Of a DNA stretch of 64,000 nucleotides, positions 23,001 through 31,957 are shown in pieces. The DNA lies in contig JAJJXM010000081.1 of the NCBI GenBank assembly GCA_024516155.1, positions 173,885 to 237,884 on the forward strand, given 5' to 3'. This stretch comes from Pyronema omphalodes (Eukaryota; Ascomycota; Pezizomycetes; Pezizales; Pyronemataceae). Positions within the stretch are counted from its first letter, which is position 1; each line of letters begins with the position of its first letter. The notes under the pieces were generated by a model. It saw only the letters and a program-made list of their open reading frames with translations. It was not told the DNA's origin and made no database searches. A program made the translations under genes and the position numbers.

Positions 23001-23319
23001 TCTGAAACCCTGGTGGCTGCTTCGGCCGCCGAGACTCTTGCATCGGAATCGGAACATGTTCTTGGCTGCCGACTATTCGAAAAGTCTCCGTAGTCGGATA
23101 TTTAATATTCCATCCAGTACTAGTATCAGTCTGTTGTTCGCCATGAATAGGTTCTTTGATGTCCTCGGTGTTAGCAGTAGTTGATCTGCTACTGGCATAC
23201 CGTTCGCGAAATGGAATATATGGCTCGTTTTCCTTAAACCCACGGCCACGGCCACCTACCAGACGGGAGAGGAAACTGCCGGGGTTTGTGGTCTTTGGTT
23301 TAGGATGAAGGGAGGGCAT
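20047..23319 (-). CDS. NoxR/p67phox-like TPR protein, copy C (five exons, 1,012 aa)
   Basis: Exons: 23,319-22,749, 22,689-21,709, 21,649-21,326, 21,259-20,107 and 20,056-20,047. Introns are 50-66 nt and in the same phases as in copies A and B. The spliced frame is an exact multiple of three and ends in Arg-Asp-Asp-stop, as copy A does. The N-terminal block is more divergent than in A and B (MPSLHPKPKTTNPGSFLSRL). The TPR module (about residues 785-925) keeps all structural residues: DNEDIDTAIEWYE, LFNLGQLNMLKSDHDTAEEY, LDEYLLPGYMQLAYLAYWDE and VDYETVGLAYSC, then VPFGAIFRVPGFQANALECV. In fungal NoxR this fold binds the Rac GTPase and the catalytic Nox subunit. Here the loop before VDYE reads VAGRQE rather than the usual RGN, so Rac binding may differ. 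The 5' flank is interrupted by a transposon from 23,628. Confidence 0.8.
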
Positions 23320-23627
23320 GGGTTGGGTTATATAGCGACTGGGTGTTGTTTGGTGACCGGGTTGATGACGCTGTGTGGGGCGGGTGTGCCGGTGCGGGTG
23401 TGTGTGTCAGGAATGGGATTGAATGCGGCTTGTTTTCACACGGGAGATACGGGGGATGATTTCAACAATATTGGGATCAATATCGACCACTGGACCACTG
23501 TGTTGACATAGAACATAACTGGGCATATTTTTCATAATTGAACAACCACTTTTTCAAAGAGTCTTTGTTTGTACATTATAACCAAGCCTATCACAAAGGC
23601 GATGACGTTTTCCGTGATAGGCACATA

Positions 23628-26600
23628 CCCTTGCAAAAAAGGGGGGGGGGTTTGAAAACGCATTCACAGGCGTAACCTGACGGGTCTAACGTGTTATCGT
23701 TGAGGGTAAGGCATTTTCGGGCGGTAGCATCAAAAAAGAGTTAGAAGGCGGGTTCAATGCGTATTCATAAGATAAATGTTTAGTCATCTCTATACGGCAT
23801 TGCAATTGAAAATGTCTAAGCATTTGTAATGCCTAGTTTTTCCAAAATGTTATGCACTGAAAAATCCTTTATTTTTGCAAAACATGTAACATCTTTAAAC
23901 TGTTACCGTCACAAACATTTTTCAATCGGAAGAGTTTTCAGATGCGTTTTCGAAAGTGTTTTCAAAAGCGTTTTTGAACAGTATGCAAACCTTTTTGAAA
24001 AATAACGGTTGGAGAACAACTCCTGAATGAGGACTAGCCGCATCACATTAGCTCTGCACTGAATTCACTTGAAAGGCCGATTCATTGAAATTGACGTGAT
24101 TATCCACCAGAGTTCGGCACGGTCCGTCCGGTCCCGTCCTGGCTATGGACGGGACCGGACCGCCACTCGCGGTCCCGTCCTGTAGTAGGACCAGGACCGG
24201 CCGTCCTGGAGGCACCATGGACGGGACGGACCGCGGGTGACCGTGGGTGACCACGACTAGCGTCACCGTCGGTCGCTCGCAACCCGCAGTTTTTTTACTA
24301 CGGCTTATGGTGTTTTCCTTAGATAATTCTGATGCATTGCACGAATTAAAGTCACCTATATGGAATTGCTTACGAACAAAAAAAAACTATACTGATGCAT
24401 AAGAATGCTCCTTCTCCCGCCACTAAAATGCGTCCTTCCCCATCCTTCTGGAATGGAAACGACTCTTGAGAGGACAGGCAGGGTGTTCTGCTCCTGGTCG
24501 GAAAAGGTGTAGAGGACGGCAATGAGCTTTGCTGGGAATGGTGTGATTGCTATTGATGTTTGAATTACACGGCAATGAAAGGAGTGGAAAATTCTGGCAG
24601 GTAGAAGAGGGAAAGATAGAAGATGGAATTCGAAGGATAGAAGAAATATTTATAGAGGGATCGTACTCTACTAAGAAACAAAAATAATATCAAACTACCA
24701 TAGGCAGTCAAACTATTTCTGGGTGGAGCGTGCACCTGCAGTAGGGTGTAAAAGTTTTACCAAAGTGCAGCATGACGGGTTCATCTGCTACAGTGCTGAA
24801 GACGTCGCTGCTGCGGCCCATAATTTCTGGCAAACTTAAACCAAACCGCCCCCTGCAAACTAGCTCACCCGAAACCCACGGTCCTGCCGTCACCCGCCGT
24901 CCCGTCCGGTCTTTTTCAGTTTGCGGACGGGACCGGACCACATAGTGGCCGTCCGTCCAAAGTCGAGGACGGGACCGGACCACCAGCGTGGTCCCGTCCG
25001 GTCCGCCGTCCTGGACGGACCGTGCCGAACTCTGTTATCCACATTGCTAGCACCACAAATAAAACAAGTCACACGGATGATGAACATTCCTTGAGATACA
25101 GACACGATTTCCTTGGTATTAAGGTGACATCCAGTCCGATCATTTTATCTTCATCTATTTCAAATGGCCTATCACCAGGACATCGTGTCGGAAGATTCTT
25201 GAAACCTATTGTATACATCAAATGTGATTTTTCGAGTTAAATTTCCTGGAGGTGGTTTTTGAAAATGGTTGCTTACTGAATATGGCTGATCACAGAGGGA
25301 ATCAGGCATCGGGGGTGGCCCCACGAAGTTGCTACAATAAAGTCAATACGTATTCCCACACGCAGTATCTATTAGTGAAATTCTTACTCAGTGTTGGTTC
25401 TTTAGAATCTTATGAAAATGCGTCGGCCTGGATAGGTGTCAGCCCTCTGATGCTTGCAGGAATGATTCGCGCGGTTGTGGTAGAATCCGCAATTTGTCCT
25501 AGCTAACCTGAGCTGCGTATGCAAATATGGAATTCTTTTCGGCAAAGACTGTACCTGTTACTCGATTAGCACTTTGTCCACGGTGCGCGGGGAAGAGGTG
25601 GAGGTGGCGATTTGGGGGGTTGGATGTTGGAGTGCGAGAAATGTGATAGACCGGGACAAAAAAGCGAAGGAAGTCTCATGGCAGACAAAGTGGAAGAGTG
25701 TGGAGGAACAGAAGTGTTGGAATATCGCTGGACAAGTACTTGTCATCAAAATAAAAGGTTCACAAGCGCATAAAGGGTCAAGAACAAAGAGACAACTCAA
25801 TCAACTTGCCTCAGTATCTATATTTTTTTCACAAGAAGATCGGGGGCTGAGTTAATGCGGCATTACTTGATTCTGCATCCCCCGGTATGCAATGCCGGGG
25901 AAACCATCACGAAGTGTAGACTTGTAGCTTCTCAACTTTGTTCACAAAGGGTTTCAACAGCATCAATCGCCAAATTACTGATTCAAATTGAGTAGGAAAT
26001 GAGTGATAAAAATTTATTTTCTCATACATCTCACACAACTGTTACACTGTAGCATCATGGCGAGGTATACCTTCTGCCAGTACTCAGCGGCGGTGAACCA
26101 CTGCTGGAGTTTGGCCTCACAGAAGCTAGAGTGATAGGCAGATCCTTCATATCACTTCCGACGTTGCAGAAAAACATTGAAAGGAGAAAAACGCTTCCAC
26201 ATAGCGCAAAGCGGTTGTAGTACTCCAGGAGTGATGATGCAAATGCTGTCGTGAGAACTACACATCTAGACCAGAGCCAATTTGTTTTCTTCTACGTTTA
26301 TCTTCGCCTGGTAAACACTAAAGATGCGATTATATATTTTGCAGCAGTTGAAAAACCATTTCGACAGTATATACAGTATTGAATTCAAAAATGGATTATT
26401 GGACAAAGCGCTACAGACCACCTAAAAATTACGAAGTGTTATGGCGTTCTCTAAGTATGCCGATGTTTAGATGCCGCAATGTGTTTTAAGCGCTCAAAGA
26501 GTCTGCATAAAAAAACGCTTTCAATATTACGCGCTTACAGCGTGAAAAAATGTCTACATGGCGCTAAAAACCTTTCTCGCATGCAAAAACATTTCAAAAA

Positions 26601-26632
26601 ACATTTTCAAAACCCCCCTTTTTTTGCAAGTG
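23628..26632. mobile_element. Non-autonomous Tc1/mariner- or Fot1-like DNA transposon with TA target site
   Basis: The ends are inverted copies (CCCTTGCAAAAAAGGGGG on the left; the reverse complement of the right end starts CACTTGCAAAAAAAGGGGGG), each flanked by TA (23,626-23,627 and 26,633-26,634). Removing the element restores the spacer seen in units A and B: gcac, six bases, gatgca. No transposase frame is visible. The element itself is interrupted by the hAT-type insertion at 24,108-25,034. The family is assigned from the TA duplication and the terminal repeats only. Confidence 0.65.
24108..25034. mobile_element. Non-autonomous hAT-type transposon (927 bp)
   Basis: There are 22-bp perfect terminal inverted repeats beginning CAGAGTTCGGCACGG, and an 8-bp target-site duplication TTATCCAC (24,100-24,107 and 25,035-25,042), which is diagnostic of the hAT superfamily. 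Both subterminal regions (24,121-24,250 and 24,885-25,025) are GC-rich arrays of GGACGGGACCGGACC-like motifs in both orientations, plausible transposase binding sites. The AT-rich core has no coding potential. Confidence 0.8.
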
Positions 26633-26970
26633 TAGATGATGCAGATATGCATAGATGTTGCCATGCAGCGAGTGGTGTAATCAACCCCAGAAGGTGTCCA
26701 GGGTATAGGTTGCGCGGGTTAAACCCTAGCGTGGTGGGCGTTACGGAACTCTGTTTCTGGTTTTCTGGTTACATCATACATGAGGAAGTTACAGCCTGCA
26801 GAATCCAGATGCGCGACGCAGAGAAATTCCACTTCATTATGATGGGCATAACGCTGGTGTTTTGAGATTTTTGTTTGAGAAATGGACTGAGAATATTATG
26901 TTCTGAATCGGTTTTATAACTGCGGAGAACGTAGGTGTAGCCTTGGAATTCATAAAACGTCCCTGGTATT

Positions 26971-27121
26971 ATTGCCCTATGGCACAAGAAAACGAGTGAG
27001 AGTGATTTAGTTCAAACACCTTCCATGGTCCGACCGTTTTGAGACCGTTTGCACCAAACGGCCGTTGGCAAACCCTATGGGACAAGAAAACGAGTGAGAG
27101 TGGTTTAGTTCAAACACCTTC
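26971..27121. repeat. Direct duplication of about 48 bp, 103 bp apart
   Basis: The block starting ccctatggcacaagaaaac (26,971) recurs with few changes at 27,074 (ccctatgggacaagaaaac) and continues in both copies through tttagttcaaacacctt. The second copy leads into the hairpin-rich repeat array. No gene is seen here. Confidence 0.6.
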
Positions 27122-27665
27122 GTGGTTTAGCTAAACACCGAAAGTGTTTAGTTAAACACCCCTAAACACCGAAGTTGTTTAGTGTGATTTACGGTGTTTA
27201 GCAAAACCACCTAGCGTTGTTTAGTTAAACAACTGCCTTGATTTTTTTTTGTGGGGTTTATTTAAACACCCCTAGGGTGTTTAAATAAACATCTTCTTTT
27301 TCGCTTATTCTTTGGGGTCTATTTAAACCATCCAAAGTGGTTTAAATAAACACCCAATTTGTGTTTAGGGATGTTTAAATAAACACCTTCTTTTTCGCTT
27401 ATTCTTTGGTGTTTAAGGATGTTTAAATAAACACCTTCTTTTTTGCTTATTCTTTGGTGTTTATTTGAACACCCTAGGGGTGTTTAGATAAACAACCAAT
27501 TTGTGCTTAAGGATGTTTAAATAAACACCTTCTTTTTTACATATTCTTTGGGGTTTATTTAAACACCCTAGGGGTGTTTAAGGATGTTTAAATAAACACC
27601 TTCTTCTTCGCTTATTCTTCGGGGTTTATTTGAACTATCCTCTGATGTTTAAATAAACACCTACA
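27110..27665. repeat. Array of hairpin-forming AT-rich repeats
   Basis: GTTTAAATAAACACC occurs many times (for example at about 27,374, 27,421, 27,513, 27,584 and 27,647), alternating with its inverse GGTGTTTATTTAAAC. At 27,255-27,292 the two arms GTTTATTTAAACACC and GGTGTTTAAATAAAC flank a CCTAG centre. Units are joined by a linker like ttctttttcgcttattcttt. The left part (27,126-27,235) has related arms such as GTTTAGTTAAACA. Confidence 0.7.
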
Positions 27666-27886
27666 GTCCACTTCCTAGGGATGGCTTTTCCATGGTTCAT
27701 ATAAATCACCCTGCAGTGTTCTACTGAACATTCAGTTTTAAACTGTAGAGCTGTGTTCTGCTTATGTTTGTTGATAGAAGTGGATATTGCCTTAGTGCGC
27801 ATCCCTTCCTTATGTTCTGTTCGTTCTGCCGTTGTTGTTCCTCTTTTTTTTTTTTTTTTTTTTTTTTATTCATACTCGCATCTAAC

Positions 27887-28629
27887 TGTGAACCTTGGCA
27901 CAGTCCTAACTATGCGGAGGCTTTTCCGGTTGTATCTCAAGTAGACTGTCCTGGTGTAGACAGACGCTTCGCTCTCAAGAACTAAAAGAACTTATTCCAA
28001 AGATAAGCTAGGAAGAGAATTAACCGATCACAGGCCGAATAAACTTAAGGGTCGTCTTTGGAGGTATTCGTTGGTGTAGATATGGTATCGTCGCGTATAG
28101 GATCAATGGTTCCTCATGGAGGAGACAGAGGGAAGACATAGGGTCTTTTATAGACTTTCGTCTACAAATTCGCCCAGCCTTCCTTGGGGAACCAACTGTC
28201 AAACTGAGCTTAGGAGATAAGATATGGGTCAAAGCTGTGACGCATCTGCTGAGGCTTGCATCATGCTAAGCGCGCAATTAAATTAATTGCTCACTTGCCT
28301 AATGCTCGCCCTGGTCAGATTAATCCTTGAAATAGCTCACCGTACTACCACACCTTCCAATGAGGTGCTGGGGTTATGAGTCACACCGGAGGGCAACTCC
28401 GTCTGACTGCATCATGCATGAACTCTTGTGATACTGACGCATGAGTCATTTATCGTATGAGTCGCGCCATCATAGATCTCCCTAGAGAATCTCGATTGCA
28501 AGTAGAGGTCGCTGACATCATAAGGCATACCATGCCCTACCGGAGCGCACTGCCCCGTCACATTCCTGTGTGATGTCATATGTGCCCCACCTGCGTGCAC
28601 TTGCGCGCAGCCACACCCTGGTGTGGATG
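27887..28629 (-). repeat. G2 3' LTR, distal part (R-U5 side)
   Basis: It begins (plus strand) tgtgaaccttggcacag and ends at the GGATG target site where G1 entered. It contains TATAAAA on the minus strand at 28,146-28,152 and the segment aataaacttaagg at 28,038-28,050. The U5 end differs much more from the 5' LTR (54,028-54,190) than the rest of the LTR does. Confidence 0.8.
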
Positions 28630-28743
28630 TGTGAACCTGGGTATTGAGGCTTTCAATACAGAGGTTTGTCCGATCAGTTAATGCTTCGTTCGCAAGATAG
28701 ATAACTAATAGATTTTCCCAAGAGCTAGGAAGTTCAACTAATC

Positions 28744-30534
28744 TGATCTTTGTTTTATTGCGACTAGAGCTACTATGGCTATTGCGCTCCACCTACTTCA
28801 TGCCCATACCCTGCAACACCGCAGTTGCTCTGGGATACAACCACCCGCGCGACCTATAATACTATGTACAGGAGGTCCGGCTATGCCCAGGGTATTACAA
28901 ACAAAAACAGAAACAAAAACAAAACACATAAACCCTACAAAGGAAACCTAAACTAGCCCTTTCAAAAACAAAACCGAACAAAGGAAAAGCTACGATTTAC
29001 GCGGGTCAAGTGGGGAGTTTGTCAAGTGTGGAAAGATATTTGTGCAGTCATTAGAGCTCGCGCTCCATAGACAAATCATTATCAGCGTCGGGGGCCTTGC
29101 CTTTTCCGGCCGGGAGAAGTTTGATCCGTACGGGGCAAAGAGGGTCGGTTGCTGGGTGAGCAGCACTGCAAAGAGCGCATTTCACAGGTGGGTGGGTGCA
29201 GGACTTTCCGGCGCGACAGGAGGGGACAGGGCATTGATGCTCCTTGGTGTGGTGTGGTTGGGCGCAGATGGCGCAGGTGGGTTTCTCCGCTTTGCAGAGG
29301 GAGGTGTGGTGGCCGTAAACCTGGCAGTTGCGGCATTGGGTGGTTGGTGTCCAGGAGAAGTATTCGGTAATCCGGCACTTACGATTACAGAGAAGGAGGG
29401 TGTTGGTGCCGATTTGGTTGAGGTTGACCATACCGCTAAGGGCGATCACCATGGTGGAGGCTTGTTTGTTGAGGCGGCGCTCATCTGGAACTAGCCAGCG
29501 AGGTTCTTGCATGAGTTTGAGGGTGGGGTAGGTCGATTCGATAAGCATTTTCACGCCTGCACCATTGGCTGCGGTTGGGATGTTGTGGACTAGGAATTTA
29601 GTCCAGCGGCTATTGTTGGTTCCGGATATTGGTTTCAGCCAGTGAATTCTGTTGAGGAGCATCTGCATATATGGTTCGTACGCAGAGGCCGGGGTGGTAG
29701 GGTTGGTCGTCAATACCAGTTTGTTGTGGTCATTGATCCTTGCAAGAGTGAGTGTGGGAAGAGGGATATCGTTGGCCATCAGTACGTCTTTGTTGAGGCA
29801 CATCAACACGTTGGTGGCTTCTTTTTCTCGACTCCTAGTCAGTGTTGGGTTGTCTAGTGTGATGATAATCTCCCTTTCGATACGGGGGAGGGCTTTCGGG
29901 ATGATGGGGGCCGGTGTTGGCTTCTTCTTTTTGCGCGACACGGTTGTGAATTGTTGATCCTTGCCTTCAACTGATGCGGAGACGCGTTCAGCCCAGGTAA
30001 GGTTGCCGGTGGTTGGTTTCTGTGGTTTGGGGGCGGCTGGGGTGGGGGCCCGAGTGGTGGACCTTCCTCTTGCGGTGGAGTCGCCAGGTGGCATGTGGGG
30101 TGCAGGGGTGGCGGTGAGTTGTCGGCGCGTACGGTTCAGCTCTGCCGTGATCGAGGCGACTTGTTTCTCGAGTTCGCGTATGCGGTTGGTGCTGGTGGCT
30201 TGGGAAGAAAGCAAGGCTTTCTCCATTCGCTCGACTTGTAGGGATAGCTGGAGGAGGAGTTGGCGGTCTGGTTCGGCAAGTGGAATGCCGGCCGTGGCCG
30301 GTCTTGGTTCATTATCGGCAGGTGGGATGGTGGGGCGTTTACGCGCTCCACTAGGTGTCGGTGTGGATCTTTCAGGGGAAGGTGGAGGAGGGGACCCGAC
30401 ATTAATGGTGTTCCTGAACCTGAAAGTGTCGAGATTGCGTTGAGACATGGTAGAGATGTTCTCAACAAGATAAAGAGAGGAGTCTGCGCAACTACAGACG
30501 AGGAAAAAGGGGGGCAAGCACTGGATCGAAAGTA
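28744..30534 (-). mobile_element. ORF1-only (half) LINE of Tad-like type
   Basis: Flanked by the 8-bp duplication AACTAATC (28,736-28,743 and 30,535-30,542). The 5' end is at 30,534 and the 3' end (caataaaacaaagatca on the minus strand) at 28,744. It holds one intact ORF and a 3' UTR of about 300 bp. There is no endonuclease or reverse transcriptase, so it would need an autonomous LINE in trans. Confidence 0.75.
29051..30448 (-). CDS. LINE ORF1 protein with CCHC zinc knuckles (465 aa)
   Basis: The frame runs from ATG 30,448 to the stop at 29,051. The N-terminal part is Pro/Ser/Thr-rich, followed by a short coiled coil (about residues 65-110: LQLSLQVERMEKALLSS...IRELEKQVASITAEL) and a Lys/Pro linker. 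A folded RNA-binding-like centre (about 190-360) ends in three zinc knuckles: CRNCQVYGHHTSLC, CAICAQPHHTKEHQC and CALCSAAHPATDPLC. This arrangement is typical of ORF1 (Gag-like) proteins of fungal Tad/I-type LINEs, which bind LINE RNA. The frame is complete in spite of the missing ORF2. The open frame continues above 30,448, but the ATG at 30,448 is the first in frame. Confidence 0.82.
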   Translation of the reverse strand: MSQRNLDTFRFRNTINVGSPPPPSPERSTPTPSGARKRPTIPPADNEPRPATAGIPLAEPDRQLLLQLSLQVERMEKALLSSQATSTNRIRELEKQVASITAELNRTRRQLTATPAPHMPPGDSTARGRSTTRAPTPAAPKPQKPTTGNLTWAERVSASVEGKDQQFTTVSRKKKKPTPAPIIPKALPRIEREIIITLDNPTLTRSREKEATNVLMCLNKDVLMANDIPLPTLTLARINDHNKLVLTTNPTTPASAYEPYMQMLLNRIHWLKPISGTNNSRWTKFLVHNIPTAANGAGVKMLIESTYPTLKLMQEPRWLVPDERRLNKQASTMVIALSGMVNLNQIGTNTLLLCNRKCRITEYFSWTPTTQCRNCQVYGHHTSLCKAEKPTCAICAQPHHTKEHQCPVPSCRAGKSCTHPPVKCALCSAAHPATDPLCPVRIKLLPAGKGKAPDADNDLSMEREL

Positions 30535-31957
30535 AACTAATCGATCACAGGCCGAATAAACTTAAGGGTCTCGTCCTGAGGTATTTGGTGTAGAAAGGTA
30601 TAGTCGTAACAAGAGATCAAGTTGCTGATGCTGGAGGAGACGGTGGGAAGACTTAGGGTCTTTTATAGACTTTCGTCTACAAGTTCGCCCAGACTTCCCA
30701 AGGGAACTAACTTCCAAACTAAGCTTAGGAGATAAGACGTGAGTCAATCCTTTGACAAATCTGCTGATGGCTCGCATCATGCTGCATGCGCAATTATATT
30801 AATTGCCCACTTGCATGATGACCTTCGTGTCAGATTAATCCTTGACATTCCTTGCCGTGCTACCACACCTTCCAATCAGGTATTGGGGTTAAGCGCCTAG
30901 TGGAGGGTGACTCCGCTTGAGCGCATAATGCAGTGACTCCTCTGATAATGACATGTGAGTCATATATCTTATGAGTCGTCTTGATCATAGATCTCCCTAG
31001 AGAATCTCGATTGCGAGTGAAGGAATCTGACATCATAAGGCATACCATGCCCTACCGGAGCGCACTGCCCCGTCACATTCCTGTGTGATGTCATTTGCCC
31101 CACCTGCGCGCACTTGCGCGCAGCCACACCCTGGTGTGTACGCAAACGCCGTCTTATCTTGCAGTTGGTAGTCATTGGCCTAAGGTCGCGTCATATCAGT
31201 TCCACCCAACAGTTTCCCTGAGTGGTGTTCCTTGCTGCAGAACGTCGTCTCATGCTAACGCAATCTTGACCCTTGTCCTGAGCTCCACTCCTGTTGGCTG
31301 ACTAGACTCTGCCTTCTTCCTTTGCCGACTATCCGTTCCACTCAGACCTCGGATGATCCTATTCGCCTGCCTTGCATGGTCCTTGAGAATTCCCTTCTCT
31401 TGCAAGCCCTCTGGTAGCCGTGCTTGGTGGAACACATCCTCAAGTATAAGGAGGTGTCCCTTCGCCGTCGTCTTCTGTCTCCATCAGCGTCGTCTGTAGT
31501 TTTCTCATGGGTAAGTCGACACCCATGAGGTAAGTTGTTACTCGTTCCCATCCATCTTTGATCCTCCCAAACTGACAGTGAATAACAGGTAGCGACGCCT
31601 CGGGCCGGGATCCTCGTGAGGTCCTTTCGGAAAGTCACGAATCACGTGACGTGGCTAGCTGGAGCTCCTCAGGGGGTTCCGGCCCGGGATACTAACCTTA
31701 CTATTCATTCTCCTGTCGAGTTTGCCATGTTCTCTAAATGTTATACATGTTACCTATTCTATACTCACACATTATAGGGTGTGACACCACCTCCCCCCTG
31801 TTCAAGCTTCGTCCCGAAGCAAGTAGTTCATCATTCTGTGATCGCACCTCGCCGCAGCCAAGTGATTAAGTGATCATATATGGATGTAGTCCTCCAGCCC
31901 CTACATCCTACTACCAACTCGACCTAATGAAAACCTCGTGGGGAAAAACATTAAGCC

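Larger units (their letters stand above)
10418..26900. repeat. Direct tandem triplication of a gene-plus-spacer unit (A, B, C)
   Basis: Three head-to-tail units share the same five-exon minus-strand gene, the same 5' flank and the same spacer. Unit A runs from about 10,418 to 14,660, unit B from about 14,660 to 19,580, and unit C from about 19,580 to 26,900 including a 3-kb transposon. Shared flank marks are the motif gatgcatatatgcat (14,113 and 18,436; a variant at 26,637), followed in each unit by a block ending near agcctgcag (14,251; 18,578; 26,790). Homology continues in the spacers (14,470-14,650 against 19,370-19,570, and 14,700-14,860 against 19,590-19,730). Confidence 0.85.
28630..31789 (-). 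repeat. G1 3' LTR with LINE insertion
   Basis: The LTR is interrupted at 28,744-30,534 by an ORF1-only LINE. Without it the LTR is about 1.37 kb. The minus-strand TATAAAA is at 30,661-30,667 and the self-complementary segment aataaacttaagg at 30,555-30,567. The polypurine tract gggggagg lies at 31,790-31,798. Confidence 0.8.

Noticed and set aside
25574..25855. Possible transposase remnant in the TA-flanked element
   Set aside because: The 93-codon frame has no catalytic motif and the opposite strand reads equally well. There is no support for a transposase.
27110..27665. CRISPR-like repeat array
   Set aside because: The spacing is irregular, linkers are themselves repeated, arms occur in both orientations, and the context is eukaryotic. 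A hairpin repeat array fits better.
31250..31638. Minus-strand frames inside the LTRs (also at 39,521-39,909 and 55,049-55,294)
   Set aside because: They occur identically in each LTR copy but carry no motif, and differ in frame and length between family members. They are unlikely to be coding.
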